The translations under genes and the position numbers were made by a program. Below the pieces are notes generated by a model. That model worked only from the letters and a program-made list of their open reading frames with translations, searched no databases and was not told where the DNA came from. Shown here in pieces: positions 7,895-15,736 of a stretch of DNA of 25,595 nt. Positions within the stretch are counted from its first letter, which is position 1; every line of letters begins with the position of its first letter. Origin of the DNA: JBDNIO01 sp041688215 (lineage in GTDB: Bacteria > Pseudomonadota > Gammaproteobacteria > Nevskiales > Salinisphaeraceae); NCBI GenBank assembly GCA_041688215.1, contig JBDNIO010000151.1:1-25595 (forward strand), in the 5' to 3' direction.

Positions 7895-8836
7895 ATGTCC
7901 GTTTACACCCGGGTTGAACCCAAGCAATTACAGAATTTTCTAAGCGATTACGCGGTCGGCGAACTGGAAAATTACAAAGGCATTTCCGCCGGCATTACCA
8001 ATACCAACTACTTCGTGGATACCACGCTGGGCCGCTGGGTGCTGACAATTTTCGAGCGGCTGGAGGCTTCCGAGCTTTCGTTTTTTCTGGACCTCATGGA
8101 CCATCTCGCTGGCCAGGGTGTGCCGAGCGCGCACCCGGTGGCACGCAGCGATAGCCGTTTTTACGGTGAACTGGGCGGCAAACCCGCAGCGCTTGTATAC
8201 AGACTGCGCGGCGCCAGCGTGGAGACGCCTACACAGGAACAGTGCGCCAATCTGGGCGGTGTCGTTGCTGAACAACACCGCGCTGCCGCGTCTTTCAGTC
8301 AACAGCGTGTCAACGGTCGTGGCCTCGCCTGGGCACAGCGCACGCGCGACGGGCTGGTTGGACGATTAAGTCCCGATGAAGCCGAATTACTCGACGACGA
8401 ACTGGCGTTTCAGACTGAGCAGGATTTGAGCCCGTTACCGCGCGGCGTGATCCACGCGGATCTGTTCCGCGACAACGTGCTTATCGAAGACAACCACGTC
8501 TCCGGTCTCATAGATTTCTACTACGCCTGTTCCAATGTGCTGCTGTTTGATCTGGCGGTAATCTGCAACGACTGGTGCATCCGCGATAATCATCATTTCA
8601 TGCCCGGTCACTGGCGCAGCGTTAGCCAGGCCTATGCCCGGCGGCGAGAATTCACAGACGAAGAACACAAGGCATGGCCGACCATACTGCGCGCAGCTGC
8701 ATTGCGTTTCTGCGTATCCCGTCTGCATGACTGGCACTTCCCCCGTGACGGCGAGGATACCCACCAGAAAGACCCCTCGCCATTCATGCGTATTTTGCAA
8801 TGCCACCGCGAAAAGCCACCTCAACTAACGCCGTAG
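7895..8836 (+). CDS. thrB: Homoserine kinase (APH-fold type)
   Basis: This ThrB class phosphorylates homoserine in threonine synthesis and belongs to the aminoglycoside-phosphotransferase/fructosamine-kinase-like fold used by Pseudomonas, not the GHMP-kinase fold of E. coli. The 313 residues show the N-terminal signature ISAGITNTNYFVDTT, the catalytic loop HADLFRDNVLI (Brenner motif) and the metal-binding GLIDFYYAC. The length is normal for the family. A GAG lies just upstream of ATG 7895. Its 3' end overlaps the possible start of the TRAP small subunit, so expression may be linked, although the functions appear unrelated. Confidence 0.93.
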   Translation: MSVYTRVEPKQLQNFLSDYAVGELENYKGISAGITNTNYFVDTTLGRWVLTIFERLEASELSFFLDLMDHLAGQGVPSAHPVARSDSRFYGELGGKPAALVYRLRGASVETPTQEQCANLGGVVAEQHRAAASFSQQRVNGRGLAWAQRTRDGLVGRLSPDEAELLDDELAFQTEQDLSPLPRGVIHADLFRDNVLIEDNHVSGLIDFYYACSNVLLFDLAVICNDWCIRDNHHFMPGHWRSVSQAYARRREFTDEEHKAWPTILRAAALRFCVSRLHDWHFPRDGEDTHQKDPSPFMRILQCHREKPPQLTP

Positions 8837-9354
8837 TGCGCACAACTGTCGTCACCTGCGTGCATGTTATTGATGCGCTGAATAATGCCATAGGCCGAAG
8901 CGTGGCCTGGCTGACTGTGGGCATGGTGCTCGGCTATTGCCTGGTCGTTGTGCTGCGTTATGCGTTCGGCATCGGTTCGATTGCCTTGCAGGAGTCGGTG
9001 ACCTACATGCATGCGCTGGTGTTCATGCTGGCTGCGGCGTACACCCTGCGTGCTGATGGGCATGTGCGCGTCGATATTTTTTATCGCGGCTGGTCGCAGC
9101 GGCGCCAGGACGGGGTCAACCTGTTTGGCAGTCTGTTCCTGCTACTGCCGCTTTCTCTGTTTCTGCTGCTTGCCAGCTGGGGATATGTCAGCGATTCCTG
9201 GGCCCGCAGTGAGACCTCGGTCGAGGCCGGCGGGCTGGCCTACGTGTACCTGCTTAAAACCGTCATTCTGATCATGGCGGCGCAGTTGATCGGCGCAGCG
9301 CTCGCGCGTGCCGGCGAGGCCGGACTGCGGCTAACACAAAGGCAGACACCCTGA
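8800..9354 (+). CDS. TRAP transporter small membrane subunit (DctQ-like)
   Basis: DctQ-type subunits are four-helix membrane partners of the large TRAP permease. The 184-residue product shows four hydrophobic segments and the family motif VVVLRYAFGIGSIALQESVTY near residues 49-69, followed by ADGHVRVDIFY, both typical of DctQ. The start is uncertain. ATG 8800 overlaps thrB by 37 bases, while an in-frame GTG at 8836 overlaps the thrB stop by one base and gives a more usual N-terminus; neither has a clear ribosome site. The stop overlaps the dctM start. No binding-protein (dctP) gene is in the window. Confidence 0.9.
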   Translation: MPPRKATSTNAVVRTTVVTCVHVIDALNNAIGRSVAWLTVGMVLGYCLVVVLRYAFGIGSIALQESVTYMHALVFMLAAAYTLRADGHVRVDIFYRGWSQRRQDGVNLFGSLFLLLPLSLFLLLASWGYVSDSWARSETSVEAGGLAYVYLLKTVILIMAAQLIGAALARAGEAGLRLTQRQTP

Positions 9355-10739
9355 TGGCCGCCATCGCCGCGCTGATGTTCGCCTGTGTTTGCGCGGTGCT
9401 GTTACTGGGCTATCCGGTGGCTTTTACCTTGGGCGGTGTTGCCTTGCTGTTTGGACTGGGTGGCGCCCTGTTCGATGTCTTTTCATTCGGCGAATTACTC
9501 GCCATGCCCTCGCGCCTGTTCGGCACTATGACCAACGAAACCCTGATCGCGGTACCGCTGTTCATCTTCATGGGCGTGATGCTGGAACGCTCGCGCATCG
9601 CCGAACAATTACTCGACTCTATTGCCGTCCTGTTCGGGCCGATGCGCGGCGGACTGGGCATTACTGTAGTACTGGTCGGCGCGCTGCTGGCCGCGTCTAC
9701 CGGCATCGTCGGCGCTACGGTCGTAACCATGGGTTTGTTGTCGCTGCCGACCATGCTCAAACGCGGCTACGACCCGCGTGTGGCTACCGGCACCGTCTGC
9801 GCCTCGGGTACGCTCGGGCAGGTGATTCCGCCTTCGATTATTCTGGTTTTGCTGGGCGATGTGCTGTCCTCAGCCTACCAGCGCGCACAGAATAATCTGG
9901 GGGTATTCAACACCGAAACCGTATCCGTAGGCGATTTGTTTGCCGGTGCGCTATTGCCCGGATTATTGCTGGTCGTACTTTATATTCTGTATTTGCTGTG
10001 GCTTGCGTGGCGCGCCCCCGAGCGGGTACCGGCGATTCCCGAACAACAGCGCCGCGAGATGCACAGCGGCGGCATAGGCGTCCTGCTGTTTGCCGGCCTG
10101 CTACCGCCTTTGCTGTTAATTCTCTCGGTACTGGGCTCCATCATGCTCGGCGTGGCCACCCCCACCGAAGCCGCTGCGGTCGGCGCATTTGGCGCCAGTT
10201 TACTGGCGCTTGTTCGTGGCCAATTAAGCCTGGACACCCTGCGTACAGTGGTCGAAAACACCACCAAAATCACCAGCATGGTGTTCATGATTCTGATTGG
10301 TGCATCATTATTCTCGCTGGTATTTTCCGCCTTCGAGGGCGATCTGGCGGTACACGCCCTGCTGGAATCCCTGCCCGGCGGTACCTTCACGGCCATGGCC
10401 GTGGTCATGCTGGTGATGTTCCTGCTTGGCTTTATTCTTGATTTTATTGAAATCACTTTCGTCGTAGTGCCCATCGTCGGGCCGGTGCTGCTCACGATGG
10501 GGCTGGACCCAGTGTGGCTTGGCGTAATGATGGCGATTAACCTGCAGACTTCGTTCTTAACGCCACCATTTGGATTCGCCCTTTTCTATCTGCGCGGCGT
10601 GGCACCACCGGAAATTTCGACCGGCGATATTTACCGGGGCGTGATGCCCTTCATCATCATCCAGTTATTTGCGCTCGGGCTGCTGGCTGCTTTTCCGGGC
10701 TTAGCGACGTGGTTGCCTGCGATTATTTATGGCGGTTGA
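9354..10739 (+). CDS. TRAP transporter large permease subunit (DctM-like)
   Basis: DctM subunits carry substrate through the inner membrane with a sodium gradient. The 461 residues are mostly hydrophobic with about 12 helices. Family motifs include GYPVAFTLGGVALLFGLGG, LIAVPLFIFMGVMLERS, GTLGQVIPPSIILVLLGD, ATPTEAAAVGAFGA and LQTSFLTPPFGFALFYLRG. It is somewhat longer than the ~430-residue DctM norm because of a loop around residues 175-190 (RAQNNLGVFNTETVSVGD), a feature of the subgroup often annotated for mannitol/chloroaromatic or unknown substrates. It overlaps dctQ by one base. The substrate cannot be told without its binding protein. Confidence 0.93.
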   Translation: MAAIAALMFACVCAVLLLGYPVAFTLGGVALLFGLGGALFDVFSFGELLAMPSRLFGTMTNETLIAVPLFIFMGVMLERSRIAEQLLDSIAVLFGPMRGGLGITVVLVGALLAASTGIVGATVVTMGLLSLPTMLKRGYDPRVATGTVCASGTLGQVIPPSIILVLLGDVLSSAYQRAQNNLGVFNTETVSVGDLFAGALLPGLLLVVLYILYLLWLAWRAPERVPAIPEQQRREMHSGGIGVLLFAGLLPPLLLILSVLGSIMLGVATPTEAAAVGAFGASLLALVRGQLSLDTLRTVVENTTKITSMVFMILIGASLFSLVFSAFEGDLAVHALLESLPGGTFTAMAVVMLVMFLLGFILDFIEITFVVVPIVGPVLLTMGLDPVWLGVMMAINLQTSFLTPPFGFALFYLRGVAPPEISTGDIYRGVMPFIIIQLFALGLLAAFPGLATWLPAIIYGG

Positions 10740-10825
10740 TCGCCTGTAAAATGTGTCCTTGCGAATAATGTTCAAGTAACCCAACCCGAAAAAACTCACG
10801 CCTACGGCGTTTACTGGAAGCTCAT

Positions 10826-11179
10826 ATGCTGCGCTGGCTAACCATTTTGCTGCTTTGCCAATGGCTGGGAGAACTTGCGGTAACGGTGTCCGGACTCGCG
10901 GTACCCGGCCCGGTGGTGGGCATGCTGCTCCTGCTAATCGGGCTGCTTATGCTCGGCCAGGAACCGTCTGAACTGGGCGCCGTTGCTGATGGGCTGTTAC
11001 AGCATTTATCCCTCCTGTTTGTGCCGGCCGGCGTGGGGGTGATGCAGCATCTGGGCATTATCCGCCTGCAATGGGCGCCCCTGCTGGGGGTGGTTATCCT
11101 GGGCACAATAATCACCATGCTGGCGACCGGTTGGGTGATGCAATGGCTGCAGACCGACAGCGACGAGCCGGCGCCATGA
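10826..11179 (+). CDS. CidA/LrgA-family membrane protein
   Basis: The 117-residue protein has four hydrophobic helices and the family sequence LAVPGPVVGMLLLLIGLLML, with the later LLFVPAGVGVMQHLG. LrgA/CidA proteins are holin-like partners of LrgB/CidB, linked to murein hydrolase control and, in some bacteria, to transport of pyruvate or glycolate-type metabolites. The gene follows dctM after an 86-base gap with a weak TGGAAG ribosome site. Its stop overlaps the start of the LrgB gene by four bases (ATGA), so the pair is translationally coupled. Confidence 0.9.
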   Translation: MLRWLTILLLCQWLGELAVTVSGLAVPGPVVGMLLLLIGLLMLGQEPSELGAVADGLLQHLSLLFVPAGVGVMQHLGIIRLQWAPLLGVVILGTIITMLATGWVMQWLQTDSDEPAP

Positions 11180-11919
11180 CGCTGGACATACAACAAATCT
11201 GGGTATATCTGGCTGCTCGCCCGCTTACCGGATTATTGCTCACACTGCTGGCTTATCAGGGCGGCGTCTGGCTATATCGGGTCAGCGGCCAGCGCGCTAT
11301 ATGCAACCCCGTACTGATCGCCGTGCTGGCCTTGATCGCGATTTTATTTGCGACCGGCACCGATTACGCCAGCTATTTTGAGGGCGCGCAGTTCGTGCAT
11401 TTTCTTCTGGGGCCGGCCACGGTCGCGCTGGCCGTACCGCTTTACCGGCAACTGCAGCGCGTGCGCCAGTCCCTGCGGGCCCTGACGATTGCATTAATAT
11501 GTGGCGCGCTTACCGGCATAGTGAGTGCCGTAGTGATTGCCTGGCTATTGCGTGCACCGGGCGTGGTGATTGCCTCACTGGCCCCAAAGTCAGTCACCAC
11601 CCCGATCGCGATGGGCGTAGCAGAACGCGTTGGCGGCCTGCCTTCGCTTACCGCTGCTGTAGTTATCGTAACCGGAATTTTCGGCGCGGCCGTGGGGCCA
11701 TCCCTGCTTAGTCGCGCCGGCATAAAATCGCCGCAGGCCCGGGGTTTGGCCATGGGCGTATCCGCCCATGGCATTGGCACCGCCCGCGCTCTGGAAGAAA
11801 GCCAGATCGCAGGGGCATTTTCGGGCCTGGCTATCGGCTTGAACGGCTTGGCCACCGCAATTCTACTGCCCTTGCTGTACCAGCTAACGCTGGCCGGCTG
11901 GCAGTGGTTTGCTGGCTAG
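11176..11919 (+). CDS. CidB/LrgB-family membrane protein
   Basis: From ATG 11176 the product is 247 residues. LrgB motifs are clear: YFEGAQFVHFLLGPATVALAVPLY in the N-terminal half and SLAPKSVTTPIAMGVAERVGG followed by TGIFGAAVGPSLL in the C-terminal half, with SAHGIGTARALEE near the end. The family works with LrgA/CidA, probably as a metabolite exporter or autolysis modulator. A longer in-frame extension to 11071 is only the shadow of lrgA. The ATG overlapping the lrgA stop is the natural start. Confidence 0.92.
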   Translation: MTLDIQQIWVYLAARPLTGLLLTLLAYQGGVWLYRVSGQRAICNPVLIAVLALIAILFATGTDYASYFEGAQFVHFLLGPATVALAVPLYRQLQRVRQSLRALTIALICGALTGIVSAVVIAWLLRAPGVVIASLAPKSVTTPIAMGVAERVGGLPSLTAAVVIVTGIFGAAVGPSLLSRAGIKSPQARGLAMGVSAHGIGTARALEESQIAGAFSGLAIGLNGLATAILLPLLYQLTLAGWQWFAG

Positions 11920-12235
11920 TAAGTAGGCCAATCAACCCAGCAAAGCAAAAGCCATGTACAGAATCAACACGATCTGAATCAGGAAGAAGGTAGCGCGCGC
12001 CATAACCTGTACGAATGACGTACCACTGATGTGGATAAGGCTCTGCGCCACACGGGCATACAGCACATAGGCTGCCACAGCATTGGCACTTCAAGCTGGC
12101 CCATCAATCCGGCAATGGCCACCACGCCGGCAAATAGTGGGAAGTTTTCCACGCAGTTCATGTGCGCGGACTTGGCGCGCTGCATGAACATGGGATCCGG
12201 GCTTTCCTTGCCGCGCTCCCAGCTATCAATGGATT

Positions 12236-12382
12236 GGCTATGTCACCAAAGAATAGTGATTTTCTATAAGTTATTGATCTGTGACGTCATTCCCGCGAAA
12301 GCGGGAATCCAGTGAAAGTGCCGCGAAATATGGATTCCCGCGTTCGCGGGAATGACGATCCATATAGTTCGGTGACATAGCC
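12236..12382. mobile_element. Small non-coding inverted-repeat element (MITE-like) inside the MAPEG gene
   Basis: A 147-base segment begins GGCTATGTCACC (12236-12247) and ends with the exact complement GGTGACATAGCC (12371-12382). It is flanked by the direct repeat CAATGGATT (12227-12235 and 12382-12390). Because the repeat and the ends overlap, the true duplication is between 4 and 9 bases; with an 8-base duplication the ends are flush. Excising 155 bases restores the MAPEG reading frame, which is strong evidence for a real insertion. It encodes no transposase, so it would have been moved in trans. It carries a pair of facing hairpins (12286-12356). Confidence 0.85.
12286..12356. repeat. Paired attcccgcg...gcgggaat palindromes
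   Basis: Two 26-base copies of a palindromic unit (12286-12311 and, inverted, 12331-12356) match at 25 of 26 positions and are separated by 19 bases. Each unit is itself a hairpin (attcccgcg/cgcgggaat). Sequences of this kind are widespread extragenic repeats in beta- and gammaproteobacteria, similar to dRS3 of Neisseria. Here the pair sits inside the MITE-like element. Confidence 0.85.
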
Positions 12383-12549
12383 AATGGATTTCTTGCCCAT
12401 CAGCGCCAGCGGCACGCGCGGGAAGGCGTAGAACAATGCCAGAACAATCATCCAGATAATGTAAAAGAGTACGGCGCTATAGGCGGCCATCAGTTTCTCC
12501 CTGTTTTATTTGCATGGCCTTCGTAGGCCGCTGGCGTTAGATCAATTGC

Positions 12550-13881
12550 TTACTGCGATCGAGTAACCCGCCAGATAGTATTACCTACATCATCGGCCAC
12601 CAGCAACGCACCTTGTGCATCCATGGCCACACCTACGGGCCGGCCATTGGCCTCACCGTCCTGATTGACAAAGCCGGTAAGTACGTCAATCGGCGTGCCG
12701 TTGGGCTGTCCGTTTTCAAACGGCACGAAGATTACCTTATAGCCGCTGCGTGGCTTGCGATTCCAGGACCCGTGCTGGCCGATGAACATGCCGTTGTGCA
12801 GTGTGTCGGGCAAGGCATTGCCTTGGGAATAGAGCAATCCCAGCGAGGCGGTATGCGGGCCGAGTGCGTAATCGGGTTTGATAGCGCGTTCGACAAGTTC
12901 CGGCTTTTGCGGCTGCACGCGTTCGTCCACGTGCTGGCCGAAATAACTATAGGGCCAGCCGTAAAAGCCGCCGGGTTTTACCGAGGTCATATAGTCAGGT
13001 ACCAGATCGCCGCCTATTTCATCGCGTTCGTTCACTACGGTCCAGAGCGCGTCCCCCTCGCTACCATTCTGGGGTACCCAGGCCATGCCGTTGGGGTTGC
13101 GCAAGCCACTGGCGAATTCCTCGTGCTTGCCGGTTTTGCGGGCGACTTTCCAGATCCCGGCACGGCCGCGTTCGGCGGTGATGCCGTTTTCCGCGATATT
13201 GCTGTTGGAGCCGACGGTAGCGTACAGGGTTTCGCCATCCTGGCTGGCGATGATGTTTTTGGTCCAGTGGTGGTTGATAGGTCCAGCCGGCAAATCCACC
13301 AGCTTCGTGCCCGCCGCGTTAATTTGCGTCTGTCCTGATTCGTAGGGGAAATGAACAATTTCGTCGGTATTGGCGACGTACAACTGGCCGTCCACCAGTG
13401 CCATGCCAAACGGCGAGTGCAAGCCTTCCAGGAATACATGGCGTTTATCCGCGGCGCCGTCGCCGTCGGTATCGCGCAGCAGGGTGATGCGATTGGCGCT
13501 GGGCACAGCGGCACCGGCTTTAGCCATGATCTTGCCCTGTACCCATGCCTTGATGCCGCCACCATCCTTGGGGCGTTTGGGCGCGTTAGTTTCGGCCACT
13601 AGCACATCACCGTTGGGCAGCACATGCAGCCAGCGCGGGTGGTCTAGTCCGCGCGCGAAAGCGACGACGTCAGTGCCCGCTACTGTTTCGGGTTTGGCGC
13701 CGTCGGGCCAGCGATTGGCGGGCGCGATATTTACAGTTGGTAACAGGGACGATTGCGGGGGCGGCAGTTTCGGGTCCGGACCCGTGCCTGCTGCCACCGA
13801 TAAGCGCGCCTCGGGGCCACAGCCGCACAGCAGAAAAACTACACCGGCGACCGCCGGGAAAATCCAGTAAGGCATACGCAT
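12550..13881 (-). CDS. PQQ-dependent sugar (sorbosone) dehydrogenase-like lipoprotein
   Basis: The 443-residue protein begins with a lipoprotein signal (basic/hydrophobic start, LLCGC with the modified Cys at residue 21). It then forms a six-bladed beta-propeller of the soluble-glucose/L-sorbosone dehydrogenase family. Typical segments are FARGLDHPRWLHVLPNGDVLVAET, LLRDTDGDGAADKRHVFLEGLHSPFGMAL, the NHHWTKNIIASQDGETLYATVGSNSN active-site region and GFYGWPYSYFGQH. The DTDGDGAAD stretch may bind calcium. It would act in the periplasm, oxidising a sugar or aldehyde with PQQ. No PQQ biosynthesis gene is present here. An AGAGGAAA ribosome site precedes ATG 13881. The MAPEG pseudogene follows 59 bases downstream. 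Confidence 0.85.
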   Translation of the reverse strand: MRMPYWIFPAVAGVVFLLCGCGPEARLSVAAGTGPDPKLPPPQSSLLPTVNIAPANRWPDGAKPETVAGTDVVAFARGLDHPRWLHVLPNGDVLVAETNAPKRPKDGGGIKAWVQGKIMAKAGAAVPSANRITLLRDTDGDGAADKRHVFLEGLHSPFGMALVDGQLYVANTDEIVHFPYESGQTQINAAGTKLVDLPAGPINHHWTKNIIASQDGETLYATVGSNSNIAENGITAERGRAGIWKVARKTGKHEEFASGLRNPNGMAWVPQNGSEGDALWTVVNERDEIGGDLVPDYMTSVKPGGFYGWPYSYFGQHVDERVQPQKPELVERAIKPDYALGPHTASLGLLYSQGNALPDTLHNGMFIGQHGSWNRKPRSGYKVIFVPFENGQPNGTPIDVLTGFVNQDGEANGRPVGVAMDAQGALLVADDVGNTIWRVTRSQ

Positions 13882-13951
13882 ATCAGTTTCCTCTCAGGCG
13901 CAAAGCGATGATTACTATGGCACTTTTTGGTCCATGCCTCACATACAGAGA

Positions 13952-14341
13952 CTAGCGATCGCCCTCTACCCGTGCGCGCTGTTCCCTCTCTTCTTCTTCC
14001 TCAACGGTCAGGGCGGCTTCGGGAAGTGCCTCCAGGCGCGCGCGTGGGATAGGTTCATCGCTCTCGTCCGAATAACCGTAGCTGCCTTCTTCGATTTTTT
14101 CCAGCGCGCGCACAATGTCGCCGAGGTGACGATTACTCTGCGCCCCCAGCGATTCGCGCCGGGTGCGCCCGGCTTCGCTGGCGCCCTGTTCGCCAGAGTC
14201 TTTTACGCCGGTAGCCTGCTGGTCCTGCGGGATGCCGGTATCGCCTCCAGGCGGTGCGCCGCGGCCCTGCAGTTCATCGCGCAGGGCTTCCAGGTGTTTG
14301 CGCTGGGTTTCGATGAAGTCTTTGTCCAGGTGTTTGCTCAC
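13952..14341 (-). CDS. DksA/TraR-like protein lacking all zinc-finger cysteines
   Basis: The 129-residue protein keeps the DksA/TraR layout: an N-terminal helical segment (residues 7-25), a hydrophilic middle, then NRHLGDIVRALEKIEEGSYGYSDESDEPIPRARLEALPEAALTVEEEE. The last part matches the family consensus IEEGxYGxCxxCGxxIPxARLEALPxAxxCxxC at nearly every position except the four cysteines, which are Ser, Asp and acidic residues; the protein has no Cys. Zinc-independent DksA variants are known (P. aeruginosa DksA2), so it may still bind RNA polymerase. Alternatively it is a diverged stress protein. The start is GTG 14341 with no good ribosome site. Confidence 0.8.
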   Translation of the reverse strand: MSKHLDKDFIETQRKHLEALRDELQGRGAPPGGDTGIPQDQQATGVKDSGEQGASEAGRTRRESLGAQSNRHLGDIVRALEKIEEGSYGYSDESDEPIPRARLEALPEAALTVEEEEEREQRARVEGDR

Positions 14342-14382
14342 AGTAGTTTTACTTATTTATCAACGCGGATAAGAATGGATTT

Positions 14383-14414
14383 CCGGATCATACCCGCTGG
14401 GCGGGCATGTCCGG
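14383..14414. other. Strong imperfect hairpin between osmC-like and dksA-like genes
   Basis: Arms 14383-14397 and 14401-14414 (ccgga...cccgc / gcggg...tccgg) pair along about 14 bases with one bulge and one mismatch over a TGG loop. No T-run follows on either strand, so it is not a classic terminator. It may affect RNA stability or act as a weak terminator for the OsmC gene. Confidence 0.5.
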
Positions 14415-14432
14415 TAATTACGGCTATTGTGA

Positions 14433-14858
14433 CTAGCTTTGCAGGCGTGCATCCATTGTAATTTCGGCGTTGAGCACCTTGGATATGGGGCAACCTTGCT
14501 TGGCGTCATTCGCGCATTTCTCGAAATCTTCCTTGCTGGCGCCAGGCACCTTGGCCTGTACATCCAGATGTATCGCCGTAATGGCGAAGCCATCGTCCTT
14601 TTCCTCCAGCGTAACGCTGGCCTGGGTGTCGATCGAATCCGGGGTATAGCCGGCCTCGCCCAGAATCATGGACAGCGCCATGGAAAAACAACCGGCGTGC
14701 GTGGCACCGAGCAATTCCTCCGGATTGGTGCCCGCGCCGTCTTCAAAGCGGGTATTGAAACCGTAGGGTTGCTTGGACAGGGCCCCGCTTTCAGCGGATA
14801 TCGTGCCCTTGCCGGATTTAAGGTCGCCTTCCCAGTGGGCGGATGCATTGCGTTTCAT
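14433..14858 (-). CDS. OsmC-family peroxiredoxin
   Basis: OsmC/Ohr proteins reduce organic hydroperoxides with two cysteines. The 141 residues match the OsmC length. Cys57 lies in ATHAGCFSMALS and Cys123 in KQGCPISKVLNA, the two redox centres of the family. The segment GTNPEELLGATHAGC gives the conserved Glu and helix start. The AKxxCPxSKxL form points to OsmC proper rather than Ohr. An AGGAGAC ribosome site lies just upstream of ATG 14858. It stands between the SDR gene and the DksA-like gene on the same strand and would fit a stress-response role. Confidence 0.93.
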   Translation of the reverse strand: MKRNASAHWEGDLKSGKGTISAESGALSKQPYGFNTRFEDGAGTNPEELLGATHAGCFSMALSMILGEAGYTPDSIDTQASVTLEEKDDGFAITAIHLDVQAKVPGASKEDFEKCANDAKQGCPISKVLNAEITMDARLQS

Positions 14859-14903
14859 AGTGTCTCCTTGTGGTGTGTTAGTGGGTGTTTCGCTTTAAGA
14901 TAT

Positions 14904-15641
14904 CTACAGTACTTGTGAAGTCGGGCGGATGATCATCTCATTCACACCGACTTCACCGGGCTGCCCGATAGCGAATTCAATCGCACGAGCAATGGCGTCG
15001 GGATTGATCGCGTCCTTGTAAAGTTCTGCGGCTTGTTTGGCCGCGTCGTCATCGGAAATGTGATCGGTGAGTTCCGTATCCACCGCACCGGGCGAAATAT
15101 TGGTCACACGAATTTCGCCGTTGGACTCCATACGCAGACCTTCAGACAGCGCCTTGACGGCAAACTTGGTGGCGCAATAAACCGCGCCGCCAGCCATCAC
15201 CTTGTGCCCGGCCACGGAAGACATATTGAGCACATGGCCGGATTTCTGCTCGCGCATGGTGGGCAGCACCGCGGCGATGCCGTACATCACGCCCTTCAAA
15301 TTCACATCGACCATGGTTTCCCATTCGTCGACTTTCAGCTTGTCCAGCGGCGCCAGGGGCATAAGGCCAGCATTATTCAGCAGCACGTCAATGCGGCCAT
15401 AGGTTTCTTTGGTTTGATTAGCCAAGGCCTCGAATTGAGCGCGATCAGTCACGTCGGTGACTTGATAAGCCGCGATACCACCGTCTTTTTCTATATTGGC
15501 TACGAGCTTTTCAAGATGCTCTTCGCGCCGCGCCGCAAGCATGAGCTTGGCCCCGCCTTTGGCGAGACGGCGGGCGGTTGCCTCGCCCAGGCCGCTGCTG
15601 GCGCCGGTGATAATAACTACCTTGTCAGTAATCTCGGACAT
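14904..15641 (-). CDS. Short-chain dehydrogenase/reductase (classical SDR, YdfG-like)
   Basis: The 245-residue protein is a classical NAD(P)-dependent SDR. It shows TGASSGLG (residues 12-19), the NNAG motif (89-92), a catalytic Ser at about 141-142 in NMSSVAG, and Y155/K159 in YCATK. The AARRE stretch after the second strand (residues 37-40) suggests NADPH preference. The sequence resembles the YdfG/serine 3-dehydrogenase group, so the substrate may be a small hydroxy acid or aldehyde, but this is inference. An AGAGGA ribosome site precedes ATG 15641. It lies 95 bases downstream of the Old Yellow Enzyme remnant on the same strand. Confidence 0.9.
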   Translation of the reverse strand: MSEITDKVVIITGASSGLGEATARRLAKGGAKLMLAARREEHLEKLVANIEKDGGIAAYQVTDVTDRAQFEALANQTKETYGRIDVLLNNAGLMPLAPLDKLKVDEWETMVDVNLKGVMYGIAAVLPTMREQKSGHVLNMSSVAGHKVMAGGAVYCATKFAVKALSEGLRMESNGEIRVTNISPGAVDTELTDHISDDDAAKQAAELYKDAINPDAIARAIEFAIGQPGEVGVNEMIIRPTSQVL

Positions 15642-15736
15642 AATTCCTCTCGTCTTGGTTGTAGTAAAGGATGTGGTAACGCACTGCTTGTTTTACAACC
15701 CGGAGGAGACCCCAGGGTTGCCTGTGCGAATAACGA

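Larger units (their letters stand above)
11932..12490 (-). pseudogene. MAPEG-family membrane protein, disrupted by an insertion and a frameshift
   Basis: The 5' part encodes MAAYSAVLFYIIWMIVLAL...LMGKKSI, a first membrane helix. The reading is then interrupted by the small element at about 12236-12382. Removing the element and one copy of its flanking repeat joins codons cleanly to give KKSIDSWERGKESPDP, followed by AHMNCVENFPLFAGVVAIAG, the NxxENFPLFA signature of MAPEG proteins (microsomal glutathione transferase-like family). A second lesion lies near 12085-12095: after GQLEVP the frame must shift by one base (probably one lost A) to continue AVAAYVLYARVAQSLIHISG and two more helices up to stop 11932-11934. 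The original protein was about 130 residues. It lies downstream of the PQQ-type dehydrogenase on the same strand. Confidence 0.85.

Noticed and set aside
12613..13338. 241-codon plus-strand frame opposite the PQQ-type dehydrogenase
   Set aside because: The minus-strand gene has a lipoprotein signal, ribosome site and family motifs throughout; the plus frame has none.
14383..14414. Hairpin as a Rho-independent terminator
   Set aside because: No T-run follows on either strand, so it is listed only as a hairpin.
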